Assembly: GCA_031772625.1 (NCBI GenBank)
Contig: CM062811.1
Coordinates: forward strand, 647,540,606-647,604,605
Source: Pinus tabuliformis
Taxonomy: Eukaryota; Streptophyta; Pinopsida; Pinales; Pinaceae
DNA: 64,000 nt
Direction of reading: 5' to 3'
Within the stretch, counting starts at the first letter, position 1; each line of letters begins with the position of its first letter. Under the pieces are notes generated by a model. The model saw only the letters and a program-made list of their open reading frames with translations. It made no database searches and was not told the DNA's origin. The position numbers and the translations under genes were made by a program. This document shows, piece after piece, positions 46,990-58,621 of this stretch.

Positions 46990-48345
46990 AAGACGCGTAT
47001 ACACGTGGGTTAGACGTTTCAAAGGCGCGTATGCGTATACACGCTCTTTCATGCAAGGAAAAGCGCATATATGTTGGAGAACTTACCTTTGGTCCGTGGT
47101 AGTTAGTCCTTGGTATTTGAACCTATGATTTTGGACCATGGTATCTCGTCACAAGTGTTGATCTCAAGTATTGGGCCTGTGGTATTGGTTTATTATGGTT
47201 TTGGGCCATCGTATTGTGGAAGGCCTAAAACTATAAAAGAGGAAGGAAATCATGTGGCAAAAGATCATCTAAATTATTATTGAATATCTGATAGAGTGCT
47301 AGATCTGGAATACTTGTAATTGGGTTATCGTGCAGATCTGGATCTGAATGAAGGAGGAACCTTAGCGCAAAGAGAAGGATAAGTTCTATTGATGGGTCAT
47401 AATCTTTAAGATTGAATGATAATATCTTTGTATGATTTTGATCTGCTATATGTGGCGCTTGCTTGATCTATAAGTCCGATAATCTAGGTTAATTAGTGGT
47501 TGAATATCTAAAAGAGCGAATTATCCTTTATAGATCTGTACACAGGTTCAGTGAAGAGAAGGCACGTATACACACTGGTTCAATGAATCAAAGGAGAGTA
47601 TACGCAGGTTGTTCCATATGCAGAAGCGTATGCACACAGGTTTCAGGCTGTTAAAGTAGCGTATATATTTTGAGTTGTGATCTTGCTGCTTCTGTTTATT
47701 GCTGCAGTGTTCTGGGTTCAGATTTGGTGTGTGGTTACTGTTACTGTGATCTGGGTACATTCATCAGAGAAGTGTTTATTTTGATTCAGTTTTGATTGGT
47801 GAAAAGGTGATTGGTTGATACAGAAATTCTTGATGTTTGATTGATGCTATTTGTGGATCCAGTCTGAAAATTCATGAAACGTGGTCCCTGAAAGAAAGAG
47901 AAGGTTGTAGCCTTCTATAGGCCAGCACCTATGTACTAGTATCTTGGCTAGTGCAAGAGCTAAGGGGGTTGTAGCTCCCTTCCAAGAGAAGCTGGAAAAC
48001 GAGAGAGGGTTGTAGCTCTCTGCAGGTTGCAGCCTGCGTACTGGTAAAGGACTGCACCAGTACAATTGAAAAAAGAAGTTTCTAATTAAAGAGAAGATAG
48101 AGATGAATTGCAGCAGGTGGTTTTCACCCACATTGGGTTTCCACCTTATATCTTGTTTTCTTGTGTGTGATTGTCTTTCTGCTCTGTTTTACTGTTTCTG
48201 GTTACTGGTTATTTGCTTCTGAAACACAGATTAATAATCAACATCAGAAAGATAAAGTAAATTAAAAAGTTTGCATTATATACGTGGGTTTCCTTCTGCA
48301 TAGTTGCGTATATACGCGGGTTTAATTAACTAAAGAAGCGTACAT
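46990..48345 (+). repeat. Dispersed GCGTATAYAC motif array
   Basis: About ten copies of a motif close to GCGTATACACGTGGGTT, at about 46993, 47027, 47063, 47563, 47595, 47625, 47660, 48277, 48305 and 48337, inside and just upstream of the E9 LTR. Copies keep GYGTATAYAC and often the GGGTT tail. Spacing is irregular. Confidence 0.65.
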
Positions 48346-48420
48346 CATTTGATTTTGAAAAAAATGAATATTTGACTTGATAATACTGATTCACCCCCCC
48401 TCTCAGTATTATTTCCAACA
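47072..48420 (+). repeat. E9 5' LTR
   Basis: 1349 bp. TATAAAAG box at 47230-47238; 3' part has CACCCCCCCTCTCAGTATT before TTCCAACA, a form common in plant copia LTRs. The start at 47072 is chosen for the inverted termini; motif copies upstream leave some doubt. Confidence 0.75.
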
Positions 48421-48422
48421 AT

Positions 48423-48434
48423 TGGAATCTGAGC
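48423..48434 (+). other. E9 primer binding site, imperfect
   Basis: TGGAATCTGAGC, two differences from the initiator-Met site TGGTATCAGAGC, two bases after the LTR. Confidence 0.8.
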
Positions 48435-48480
48435 AGGTTCTTCAGAAGAAGCTTGATCACTTGAAGAAAGATCCTTCATC

Positions 48481-48813
48481 ATGAGCAACTACGAGAGGGA
48501 AGCATCAATCAAGCCACCAATTTTTGATGGGACAAACTTCGTTTATTGGAAGGTAAGAGTTACTGCCTATCTTCAATCTCTTAGTACAGAAGTCTGGGAT
48601 ATCATAGATATAGGGTATACTTTTCCATCAGCAACTCCTACAGATCCGGCTGAGAACAAGAAATATGAAACAAATTCAAAGGCGGTCAATACTCTATTAG
48701 GATGCCTATCTCAATTAGAATTTGTCAAGGTAATGCAGTTTAAATCCGCAAAAGAGATATGGGACAAGATTGTTCTGAGCTATGAAGGAGATTTTGAAAA
48801 AAGGAATATTTGA
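48481..48813 (+). pseudogene. E9 copia gag N-terminus, fused into LTR
   Basis: ATG at 48481 opens 110 codons: IKPPIFDGTNFVYWKVRVTAYLQSL (start of copia gag), VWDIIDIG, NTLLGCLSQLEFVKVMQ, AKEIWDKIVLSYEGD. After GDFEKRNI it stops at a TGA that belongs to LTR sequence. A normal copia gag continues well beyond this point, so it is truncated to the N-terminal part. Confidence 0.85.
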
Positions 48814-48858
48814 CTTGATAATACTGATTCACCCCCCCTCTCAGTATTATTTCCAACA
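48790..48858 (+). repeat. E9 3' LTR stub
   Basis: 69 bp equal to the end of the 5' LTR (48351-48420) with one short difference in the A run. It begins with GATTTTGAAAAAA, which is also the gag sequence at the join. Confidence 0.9.
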
Positions 48859-48859
48859 A

Positions 48860-49469
48860 AGGTCAACCCTCTTCTTATTTTCCACTGATTTTATTTGTTA
48901 AACCATTCAAGGCTTTCTAGATGCTTTAACATTAGAGGCTCAAATCCCAACAATCTTAACCGCAATAGGAAATTTGAAAGGGTGTCATCTATTTTCTCAT
49001 CGATTGCGATGTGTCGATATCCTATCGCTCCGACACCTTGGACCTCTGATATGTGGGATAGCTGACGTGTGACCCCATCGATACTGTAGGACCCCAAGAT
49101 CACCGATATATATTGTGCCTTGGACCTCCGATATCCTATTACTGATATAGATGATTGCTGATCATTGGTTTTTTCTTACGTCCCCTACGACTGCTTTAGA
49201 AAAATCCAATTTGTGGGATGTAGGATTATACTTAAGCATTTTCCTTGGTTTTCTGATTTTCAAGGGTAACTTTCAATCTGCTCTAATGTTTTATTCCAGA
49301 GTCCATTTGAGGAGTTCCATATAACATTGGAAAGCTAATTCTGAGCACTCTCCATTAGAGGGGGTTAGATTTAGATTTGATTGCTTCAGTGGCTTGAAAT
49401 ATGGATGCAAATTTCCTTCTCTTTTATTCTTTTGTTAGCTGAAAATAAATTTTGCAGTGAGTGACAACA
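48860..49469 (-). repeat. E10 3' LTR (left copy), truncated
   Basis: Aligns with 50952-51549. The first 66 bp of the full LTR are missing because E9 abuts here. Confidence 0.85.
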
Positions 49470-50861
49470 TTGCCTCCAACTGGGGACAGTGCCTTGCTGG
49501 TAAGGTGTTGAGAACCTACAGACTAGTAGCCTTCACCATTAGGAATGGATTCAAAAATTATAATCCACTTATACAATCATAAAATCACTATGGAACTTTA
49601 TTTGCAGGGATTCCTTTCCTCATCAAACTAACAAGCAAAAAATTAAATTCTAACAACTGAAAATGAATGCTCAGTTAGTGAACTTATTTATGTAAAACTC
49701 CTACTTATGTATTGGGCATCAATTCACCCAATTTAGGTCCACCTTCCAATGAAACTAGCCCAACATCAGAGTACTGGACCTTATGCCTCCATGCTGCTGG
49801 AATTAAAAAATCAAAACAAGTATGGACGCTGAAAAATCTTCTGACAAAAAATTTGATATGTGCCCCCAACTTGATTGTTAATTCTCAACTCTTTTAATCT
49901 CCTCCATGAACCTTCTAATTGTGCTTGGAATTGAGGAATACTTTTGCAGGCCAAAGAAATATGTCATGTAGTCAACTACTGGATCATGGACCTAATGAGA
50001 GAAAATTGTAGGTTCCTCATTTTCTTGAATAGTATGTTGACCAATATCTTCTTGGTTAGAGCAACCAATGACACTACTTGGCTATTTTTATTTATCTCAT
50101 ATGGGCCTGGAGGGAGATGGAAACTTCTTTTCTTTGAGGGCTTCAGGCTTAAGGTATTTGGGACCTAAAGACCCCTTTCCCTTATTAGTGATCTTAGGAG
50201 GCTCTGGGGAAGGAGTACCTCCATTTTGATCTTTCCCTCTCGATCTCTTTCCAGATGATCTCAAATAGTATCTCTTATGTAATTGATCCTGCATGAGATC
50301 AGCGAATTGTTTATAGTAATCATCAATCTCATCATTTTTCAACATTGCATCAATATCCTACTCCTCTTCTTCATATGCTCTGAGTTCTTGTTCTTTATTA
50401 GAGAAAGAGGAACGTAAGTTACCCTGAAATTTATTTGCATTTGATGTCTATTTCTCTGGATCATCTTGTATATATATTGGAGGATGATTGGGATATTCTT
50501 GTCCTTTCTTCTCCCCTTGCAATATTTGTAGGGGAGGACTTCTATATTGGGGATTTAAACATGGACTAGAAACTTGGAAGTTTTTTCTATCTATACTTTA
50601 TAATTCTAGTTTTTCTAGTCTATAAAAGGAGTTATTTATTAACCTCTCCATCTCTTCTATGTTCTCCTCCAAGTCTTGACAGTGGAGTCATCAAAGTGTT
50701 TACAATTAAGATTCAGACAGTGGAGTCGCCAGGGTTTTTATAATTAAATTCAGGAAATGGAGTCGCTAAGGTGAGAGATCTTCAACCCATAATTCCCTTG
50801 CTCACCTAACAAAGGGAATGTAAATATTTCTCGTACCCAGGGAAAAATATTTCAGTTTAGT
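49470..50861 (-). pseudogene. E10 interior with short gag-like ORF
   Basis: The only open stretch of note is 50345-50097 (minus, 82 codons): DDYYKQFADLMQDQLHKRYYLRSSGKRSRGKDQNG then a Lys/Pro-rich end. It is basic and could be the tail of a gag-like protein, but I cannot assign a family. Elsewhere stops are frequent. Three imperfect copies of GTGGAGTCGCCAGGGTTTTT-like sequence lie at 50683-50775. Confidence 0.45.
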
Positions 50862-50879
50862 TCCCTAGAAACGATGCCA
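50862..50879 (-). other. E10 primer binding site, degraded
   Basis: TGGCATCGTTTCTAGGGA on the minus strand, five differences from the Asp-type site TGGCGCCGTTGCCGGGGA; four of them are C/T or G/A changes. Confidence 0.6.
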
Positions 50880-50885
50880 GAAATA

Positions 50886-51549
50886 TGTTGGCATTGATGA
50901 GACTATCACATGATGGGTATTCAGGTAGTGGAGTCACTGAGGTGAGAGATCAGGTCAACCTTCTTCTTGTTTTTTGTTGATTTCCTTTGTTAAAGATTTC
51001 AAGGATTTACTGACACTTTAACACTAAAAGCTCAAATCCTAGAAATATTAATCGCAATCAGAAATTTGAAAGGGTGTCACCTATTTTATCATTAATTGTG
51101 ATGTGCCGAGCTCCAATGTCTTGGACATCCAATATGCGGGATCGTTGACGTGTGACCCCACAGATACTGCAGGACCCCCAATCACCGATATATAATGTGC
51201 CATGGACCTCTGATCTCTGATTGCCGATATTGGCAATCGTTGATCACAGGTTTTCTCTGACCTCCCCTGCAACTACTTTAGAAAACTCCAATTTGTAGGA
51301 TTCGGGATTATACATAAGCATTTTCCTTGGTTTTCTGGTTTTCAAGGGTAACTTTCAATCTACTCTAACTTTTGATTTTGGAGTCCATTTGAGGAGTTTC
51401 ATACCGTTGGAAATATAATTTTGAGCAATACCCAATAGAGGGGGTCTGATTTAGCTTTGAGTGCTTCAATGGCTTGAAACATGGATGCAAATTTCCTTCT
51501 CTTTTGGAATTTGGTTAGCTGAAAATAAATTTTGTAATGAGTGAACACA
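50886..51549 (-). repeat. E10 5' LTR (right copy)
   Basis: 664 bp, plus-strand reading TGTTGGCATTGATG to GTGAACACA (TG...CA). Contains TTTTCCTTGGTTTTCTG and TTTTCAAGGGTAACTTTCAA, shared with the left copy. Confidence 0.82.
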
Positions 51550-53719
51550 ACCTCGATGAGTTATATGTTATAGAAGAATCAAGAATGACCATCTAGTTAA
51601 GGAAAACATTTGTTGGACTTACAAAACCTAGGTTATTTTCGAGAAGGAGTTGACATATTTTAAGATCAAGAGGGATATGATTCTCTTCTCAAAAGGAAAG
51701 CATTTTCTATCTCTCTTGTCTAATTATTTATATTATTATTATCTTTTCTATTAGTTAGTCTCTTGTCTTTGAGTTCCTTGTTTGATTTTAATTTTTCTTC
51801 CATGGCATCCTAATGATTATTGTAGGTAAATAGAAGAAGTTGTCAAGGATTTGGTAATAGTTGAAAGAAGTAGAAGAAGAAGAAAAGAAAAAATATTTCC
51901 AAACTTTCTATTTGAAGGATATTAAACGAAATGAGATCCAAAGTTCAAAGGGAGAAGTCAATTTAAATTATACTTTGATTATCAAGAACTAGCATGCAGT
52001 GTATGGTAGCATGGAAGTAAGATTTGAGAAGGTTCTCCCAATAAAAGGAAGTGGATCATGTCAAGATGTGTCTTCAAGAGAGAGCAATAAATTTGGAATA
52101 TATTTTCACTAATGAGAAAATAACTAATATCCTAATGAAGTCTCTTTCTGAAAAGAAGTTTGAGATGCCTCTTTGGTTAAGCCTGAAGTGAGGTTATCCC
52201 CATCTCAAGTACATTGACTAAAATTAGGGAGAATGGTTTGAAAGATTGGATAGATTCATGGACTAACATTCTTCTTGTGTCATTTACTTTGACTTGATTA
52301 GGGAGGTTATCCCTATTTCAGGTATAGAGGCCTGATTAGGAAGAATCATCTGGTGGACTAATGTTCTTCATGTTTCATTATATAGTGACCTGATTAGGGT
52401 TGTAGCCCCCATGTCATTTTGACTTGATTAGGAAGAATGGTCCTATGGGTATACATTTTCTTATGTCATTGTATAGTGAACTAATTAGGGTTGTAGTCCA
52501 TGTGTCACTTTGACCTATGTAGGAAAATGGTTCGACATAGGCTAGTCATTCTCTCTGTGTCATTGTATATTGACCTAATTAGGGAGGTTACCCATGTGTC
52601 ACTTTGACATGATTAAAGATAATTTTCCTAGAGGTTGTAGCCTCCCAACATCATGCTCTAATATTTTCCTAGAGTGATCTTATTTTTCCATACATCAAGG
52701 GTATTGACTAGGTCATGCTAGTGTGGTTGACATTGGTAATGATATTGATAGTGATTCTTATCCTAATCTTGATGATCCTTTACTATAGAAGTCTTCAACA
52801 TGGGAAAATCCTGATAGTCATTATGAATACCCCTATATTTAAGAGGGAGTGATGAATTTTGTAACTAGGCTCAACCTTCAGAATATTATGTAAAAGGCCA
52901 AAAGATTTTTTTTTTGTCATGTCCCATTTGTACATTAAAAATAAAAAATGAATTTTTTGAAGTGTATTTTTGTCCCTAAGTTGTCCAAGTCATCCCTCTA
53001 GAAGTCATGTTGGCTCATCCTTAAGAGACACTTGTTTGAATGTAGAAACAAGTATTTATTGGTGTCTACACTCCTCCATTTGGAAACAAAATTTGTGGAG
53101 CATATGTGGAAAGAAAATTTGGAGGTTATGTGGTAGAATAAAGGGTGACTTCTAAGGCAATATGATACTACAAAAGAGGCACTATACTCCTATGAAATGT
53201 GAGTTGCATAAGGGACAATACATCTATGAAATGCGAGCTCCTGAGGCAGTTTATTCTCTATTGATTCAAGTTATTGTAATATACCTATATGGTTATGTGG
53301 GCTCTTAAGAGAAGTTTATATATGCTTTATGAGAAGTCTTATGGGCAGTGCTTAGTGACAACTTGAGGAGAACATTGTGACAGAATCCTGGGAGACTATT
53401 GTTGGTTATGGAGTACTGACTTGGCACTTGGAAGACTTATCGGTCAGTTTGTTTATGAATTGGGTTTCTTTTGTTAACTAAGATTCTATAAAGAAGGGAT
53501 TGTTGGGTTTTCCCCTTGTGGGTTTATCCGTAGCCATTGGCCTAATTTTTCTTGTTTCTTGTCCTTTTGTGCATTGTATTTTTAATTTCTTGATAACCGA
53601 ATGAATGAGGTAAAATGCATAATTAAAAACATAAATATATTGTCATAAGTAATTATCATGATTAGAAGTTCTAGATTACACTTTAATTCAACAAGGCAAA
53701 GGTAGCCACCTATAGTCTA
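51550..53719. other. Unrecognised interval with degenerate repeats
   Basis: No domain found. It holds a degenerate repeat block at 52180-52640 and an LTR-like patch at 53480-53610 (TATAAAG, then TTGTTGGGTTTTCC and a T-rich tail, then AATGAATGAGG). A short plus-strand ORF at 52970-53155 shows no similarity I recognise. Confidence 0.45.
52180..52640 (+). repeat. Degenerate tandem repeat, about 110 bp unit
   Basis: Four to five diverged units share TTGACTTGATTAGGG, GTTGTAGCCCCCATGTCA and GTGTCATTGTATAGTGACCT. Only short phrases are well conserved. Confidence 0.65.
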
Positions 53720-53769
53720 AAGGGAAAAGTAGGCATATGTTGGGAATATTTGAATAATATCAAAGGAAT

Positions 53770-54360
53770 AAATAAAGAGAGGCTGACATGGAGCTATTTT
53801 CAGGGTCTATTCAGAGACAAATATTTATTAGAGATGTATTATGACAAAAGGGCAAAGGAAGTTTATGATCTCAAAATGGGGAAAATGTCAGATGAATAGT
53901 ACATCACCAAGTTCATGGAATTGTTGATATATGTGCCATATCTCAAGGATGAGAAGGTAAAATTTCAGTAGTTCATCAGTGAACTTCCCATATCATTTAG
54001 AGACCAAATTGAGTTTTTTGAACCTTAAACCTTGGATGAAGCCATTAAAAAATTAAAGCACTATTATGAATAAGAAAAATGCAGGCTTGATTTTAAGGTT
54101 GATTAGAAAGAAAAAAGAAGTGTTAAAGATTAAAATAAATGGCCCAAGAAAATGGAAAATAAGAAGGAAAGCATGCACATGTCCAATACAAGTTGATTTC
54201 AACATAAAATTGGTCCAACTAACAAAGGTCGCGCATTAGCGTACAAGAGAGCAGTGAAGAATTGAGTCAAAATAGCCATTAAAATGTTGGACATGTGGTG
54301 ATAACCATCGAAAAGGGACTACTCGTATCAGAAAAATGCAGGACCACAAATTTATAGCAC
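53770..54360 (+). pseudogene. E11 gag relic
   Basis: Reads LTWSYFQGLFRDKYLLEMYYDKRAKEVYDLKMGKMSDE, then stop, YITKFMELLIYVPYL, FISELPISFRDQIEFF, with stops in between. This is the retrotransposon gag core. A Lys-rich tail follows at 54100-54200. Confidence 0.7.
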
Positions 54361-54397
54361 ACATGAAGCTCAAACTATAGGGGACATAGCCCAAAGC

Positions 54398-54838
54398 ATG
54401 CCCATAATTTATGCATTAGTGGATAATTTTCAAGAAAACCACCAAGTGTCCATCATTGAGATGGAAGGTAAGTTGTGCAATCATGTTATTTCTATTTTGA
54501 TTTATCCCAATTTTAACTATAGTTGCATTAGTCCTAAGCTCGTGGAAAAATGTCAGATGGCCAAGGAAATGTATGGAGAACCACAATAGCTCCAATTAGT
54601 AACTGGTAGAAAGAGAAGAGTAAGGCGGTGGTTGAAATTGTCTGTGTTTGAGCTTCAAGACATGCCAACAAAAATGCATTTGAATTTGCTACCTTTGGGT
54701 GTGTACAACATGTTGTTGGGTAGGGATTGTTGTACAAGAACCATAATAAGGACGATTGTTGTGAAAAATAAATCCAGTGCCTGGATGAAGCTAGAGAGAG
54801 GAGAATCCTACAGGAAAATTGAAAGCCTACCTCGGTAA
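54398..54838 (+). pseudogene. E11 protease relic
   Basis: VSIIEMEGKLCNHVISILIYPNFNYSCISPKLVEKC: the position of the catalytic D-S/T-G is occupied by YPNF, so the active site is lost. A second piece (54632-54838) has LPLGVYNMLLGRDC, the end of the protease fold. Confidence 0.7.
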
Positions 54839-55096
54839 GGCTAATCATAACTATGTAGGCCAAACATAGTAGCAAGAAGGGATGCATTTTGTATGTTTTA
54901 TAAATTTATGGCAACAAAAAATCCAATGACAACATCGAAGAAGAGGAGAGTGAAATACTGGAACAATCTCATGTGCTAAAGAAATATACGAATATGTTTC
55001 TTATGGAGGTTCTTGTATTACCTTGTCACAAAGAAGTAATTTTTTTGATTGAGTTGATGCCTAGAAAAAGTAAAACCTTCCAAGGCACTATACATA

Positions 55097-55901
55097 ATGA
55101 GCACTCCAAAGTTGATTGAGCTAAAGATGCATCTCAATGATATGATTGATAAGGGATACATAAGGTTGAGTGTGTCTTTGTGGGGAGCACCTATGCTATT
55201 TATGAAGAAAAAGGATGGTACACTCAGAATCTACATTAATTACAGGAAATTAAATAAAGTGACCATAAAGAATAGATATCTATTACCACATATTGATGAT
55301 TGATTTGACTAGTTGAGGGAGAAACTGTCTTCTCCAAGATCGATTTTAGGTCAAGGTATCATCATGTGCACATCCAAGAAGAAGATATCCATAATACTGC
55401 ATTTCAAACCAGATACAGGAGTTACAAGTTTGTGGTGGTGCCCTTTGGGCTTACTAATGCCACTGCCACTTTCATGTGTTTATGAACAGTGTGATGCATT
55501 TTTACTTGGAAAAAATTGTGATTGTCTTTGTTGATGATATATTGGTATATTCAATGATTGAAGAAGAGCACAAACAACATCCAACATCAGTGCTACAATT
55601 GTTGAGGGAGCACAATATTTATGCAAATCTTAGTAGGCGTAAATTCTTCCAATCGCAGATACATTGTTTGGGACACATTGTCTCTAAGGAGGGGATATTA
55701 GTTGATATGGAGAAAATCAAGGCCATAAAGGAGTGGCCAACACTAAAGAATGTGAATGAGATCATATCATTCATGGGGTTAACAAGATACTACAGGAGGT
55801 TCATCATAAAATTCTCCAAGATATGTCACCCAATCACATCCTTACAGAGGAAAGGAAAGAAATTTGAGTGGAAAGTTGAATGTGTAGCAAGGTTTGAATA
55901 A
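55097..55901 (+). pseudogene. E11 reverse transcriptase relic
   Basis: 55097-55303: [50 protein letters not shown] frame change follows (55313-55534). Then 55476-55901: EKIVIVFVDDILVYS with intact [27 protein letters not shown] and FMGLTRYYRRFI. Three frames are used over 800 bp. Confidence 0.85.
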
Positions 55902-56312
55902 TTGAAATAGTTGCTAACTAATGCATCGATGTTTAGGATTGTAGTTCTAGACAAATTTTTTTCGGTTTGTATAGATTACTGCAAGGAGGGGCTTGATGGA
56001 GTCCCAATGCAAGAAATATGGGTCATTTTATATGACTCAAGAAAGTTAAATGAACATTAGGCAACCTATGTAACTCATGATTTGGAGCCATCTTCCATTA
56101 TTCATGCATTGAAAATGTGGAGGAATTGCCTCCTTGGTAGAATATTTAAACTCATGAAAAATCATTGAGGGCTAAAATACTTGTTTGATCAACATAAGTT
56201 GAACACAAGAAAATCTACGTGGCTAGCCACATTTAGCGAGTTATACTTTTAGATTAAGTATATCAGGGGCAAAGAAAATATTTTTGTTGATGCAATCACT
56301 AGAAGGATTCAA
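55902..56312 (+). pseudogene. E11 RNase H relic
   Basis: Weak. Text such as TYVTHDLEPSSIIHALKMWRNCLL (RNase H helix) and a KYIRGKENIFVDAI-like end can be followed with stops. Confidence 0.5.
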
Positions 56313-57480
56313 TTGAATCACATGGAATCCATAAGCTCTTATGGATTAGGCCTAGTAGCACAGGTCAAATGTGCAGGGAAACATGATGAGATATATCGAC
56401 AGGTTAAGGAAAGGATACAACAATATGGTGAGGGTGGAAAATATGAAGAATATCATCTCATAGATAATAGTTTGGTTAGATTCAAGAATAGAATCTATGT
56501 GCAAAATAATGATGAATTGAAAAATATCATATTGAGAGAATTCTATACTAAGTCGTATTCTCACCACTTAGGATACCAAAAGACTCTCATGGACATCAAT
56601 AAGTTATACTACTAGCCTAGTATGAAAATATAAGTAGTTTATTATGTTGCTAGATGCATTGAGTGTCTGGAGATTAAGGCCAAATGTAAACATCTAACAG
56701 GTTTATTGCAGCCCATTCCCATTTTGGAATGGAAATGGGAAGTGATCTCCATGGATTTCATCACCGGTTTTCCAAAAACCTCTAGAAAACATGATGTGAT
56801 TATTGTGATCATTGATAAGTTAAGAAAAGAAGTTCATTTTGTAGTAGTCAAGTCCACAAAATCAGCAAGTGAGGTGGCTCAAATATTTATAAAGGAGATT
56901 GTGAGGTTGCATGGAGTTCTGAAGAAAATAATTTTAGATAGAGATTCCAAGTTCACTTCAAGGTTTTGGAAGGAAATATTTGCAAGATTGGGGATAGAAT
57001 TAGCCTTCAGTACAACTTATCTTCCATAGAAATATAGGTATACAAAGAGGAAAAATAGAATCCTCGATGACACGTTGAAGATGTATGTGATGCATGAGCC
57101 AAATAAGGGGGAAGAATATCTTACACTCATAGAGTTTGCATACAACAATGGCTACCACGAAACTATAAATATGAGCACATTCGAGGCACTTTTATGGAAG
57201 GAGCTTCAATATCCCTATTAGTTGGATTGATCCAATGAATAAGATCCTTATTGGGCCTGATATGATAAAAGAGATGGAGCAGTAAATGAAGATCATCAAG
57301 TAGAATTTAAAAGTGGAATAAGACAAGAAAAAAAGATATGTGGATCAACATAGGGTGCATAAGGAAATCCAAGTTGGGGAACATGTTTACTTGAGAGTTA
57401 GACCCAAGAAAAAAAACATGTACTCTAGAACGTTGTGGACAAGAAGAGTATTTGCACCACAGGAAGCAAGAAGACAACAA
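56313..57480 (+). pseudogene. E11 integrase relic
   Basis: Zinc finger HHLGYQKTLMDINKLYY...CIECLEIK, core MDFITGFPKTSRKHDVIIVIIDKL (first D), LDRDSKFTSRFW (second D), and LTLIEFAYNNGYH. The QTE-type third acid region is decayed. It ends with VGEHVYLRVRPKKK near 57420. Confidence 0.75.
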
Positions 57481-58621
57481 AGTTTGCAAAGAAAATGAAT
57501 TTCGTAGATAAAAGAAAATAGGCCATGTGCATACCTTGGTCTAGAAATTATTGGTGACTTATATAGATGCATGGATAGGGTTGTAATGGTGTGGAGAGGT
57601 ACTAGTCACTTTATAGCTTTTAGCGAAGATATATGAATAGTTTGGTGGAGAAATAGGAGCATAAGAAAATTTTCCCTCATTTGAGGATGTCTCTAGATAC
57701 CTTGGGGTTGAAGGGTGGAGGTGGGATTCTATATATTCCTTTGAATGGCTAGGGTGGAGCCTTAGTCCTTGGATTCCTAGCAAAGGAAATTTCGTAAGTT
57801 TCCTATGCTTTTTTCATATATTTTTATAGTAGGTTTTGGATTCCCTTCAGTGGGTGCAACTACTATGTTTCATGTTTTCATGGTGGAGGTGAATCCTTTA
57901 GATTCTATAGAGTTTATTAGCTATTGAATAACTAAAGGGTGGAGGTAGGAGGCCTCTAGATTACCTATGTATCTTGTGGATTGCTACTTGGTTGGTTGGT
58001 GGGTGGAGGTGGGAGAATCTCTAGATTCCTTGTTTCAACTAGCAGTTGGTATTCAAACCGTCAAGAAAAAGATCTGAGTCTCTGGAATCTAGCTCAGGGG
58101 TCACATCTACAAGTAAGGACATGTTTCAACTTGTTTATGGTTGGGTGGAGAGTTGTTGTCCCTAACTCAATTTACAAAATCCATTTCAAGATAAATGTTT
58201 TCATATGTATTCCTTGTTATTAAGTTCAAGTTGGACTATTAAGTCAATGTTGTATCCATTGCATGAATAATTCATGGTTTACATGTGGTTGAAAGGAATG
58301 AAGCCCTATTAATTGGTCCCTTGTGACTGTGGTTTTCTATTGATGTTGTGGTATACAATAAAATTTAAGTATAAACTTTCATTTTATTATTGTTTGCATG
58401 AAGGATGGTTGATTTTCCCAAGCTTGAAGGTATTGAAGCTCTGATGAATGGTCCTTGTTGTTGTGGTTTTGCACTGATTTTCTTCATATATGGGTTATTT
58501 ATACATGTATGTGTGATGTACATAGGTTTAATGAAATTGTGATGTTGTATGGTTAACTACCGGGCACAAGGATAATAGTTCATGCTAATTTGATTAAACT
58601 TTGAGCTTGATTAATGGGCTA
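57481..58621. other. Unrecognised interval
   Basis: No domain. GGGTGGAGGTGGGA...CTAGATTCC is repeated loosely (about 57705, 57883, 57935, 58003, 58140). May be 3' untranslated or LTR sequence of E11. Confidence 0.4.

Larger units (their letters stand above)
47072..48858 (+). mobile_element. E9: Ty1/copia element collapsed by internal deletion
   Basis: 5' LTR 47072-48420, primer site 48423-48434, gag start 48481-48813, then directly the last 69 bp of a 3' LTR (48790-48858). Nearly all of gag, pol and the 3' LTR are gone. The LTR has TGTTGGA/TCCAACA ends. No convincing target duplication. Confidence 0.82.
48860..51549 (-). mobile_element. E10: LTR element with short pol-less interior
   Basis: Same-direction LTR copies at 48860-49469 (left end lost at the E9 join) and 50886-51549, around 1.4 kb. 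On the minus strand a degraded Asp-type primer site (50879-50862) follows the right LTR, and a purine-rich tract (CCCAGTTGGAGGCAA) precedes the left LTR. Only a short gag-like basic ORF is seen, no pol. It may be a non-autonomous derivative; a deletion derivative is equally possible. Confidence 0.7.
53720..57480 (+). mobile_element. E11: decayed Ty3/gypsy gag-pol
   Basis: Plus-strand gag, protease, RT, RNase H and integrase remnants in order, with many stops and several frame changes. RT and integrase text resemble chromovirus pol (VDDILVYS; GLLQPIPILEWKWEVISMDFITGFPK). No LTR pair could be defined. Old. Confidence 0.78.

Noticed and set aside
46970-48864. AGGTC at 46970-46974 and 48860-48864 as a target duplication for E9
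   Set aside because: It would put the LTR start at TGGTTCATC and leave an extra A at the end; the TGTTGGA/TCCAACA termini fit 47072-48858 better, and the left flank does not match E10.
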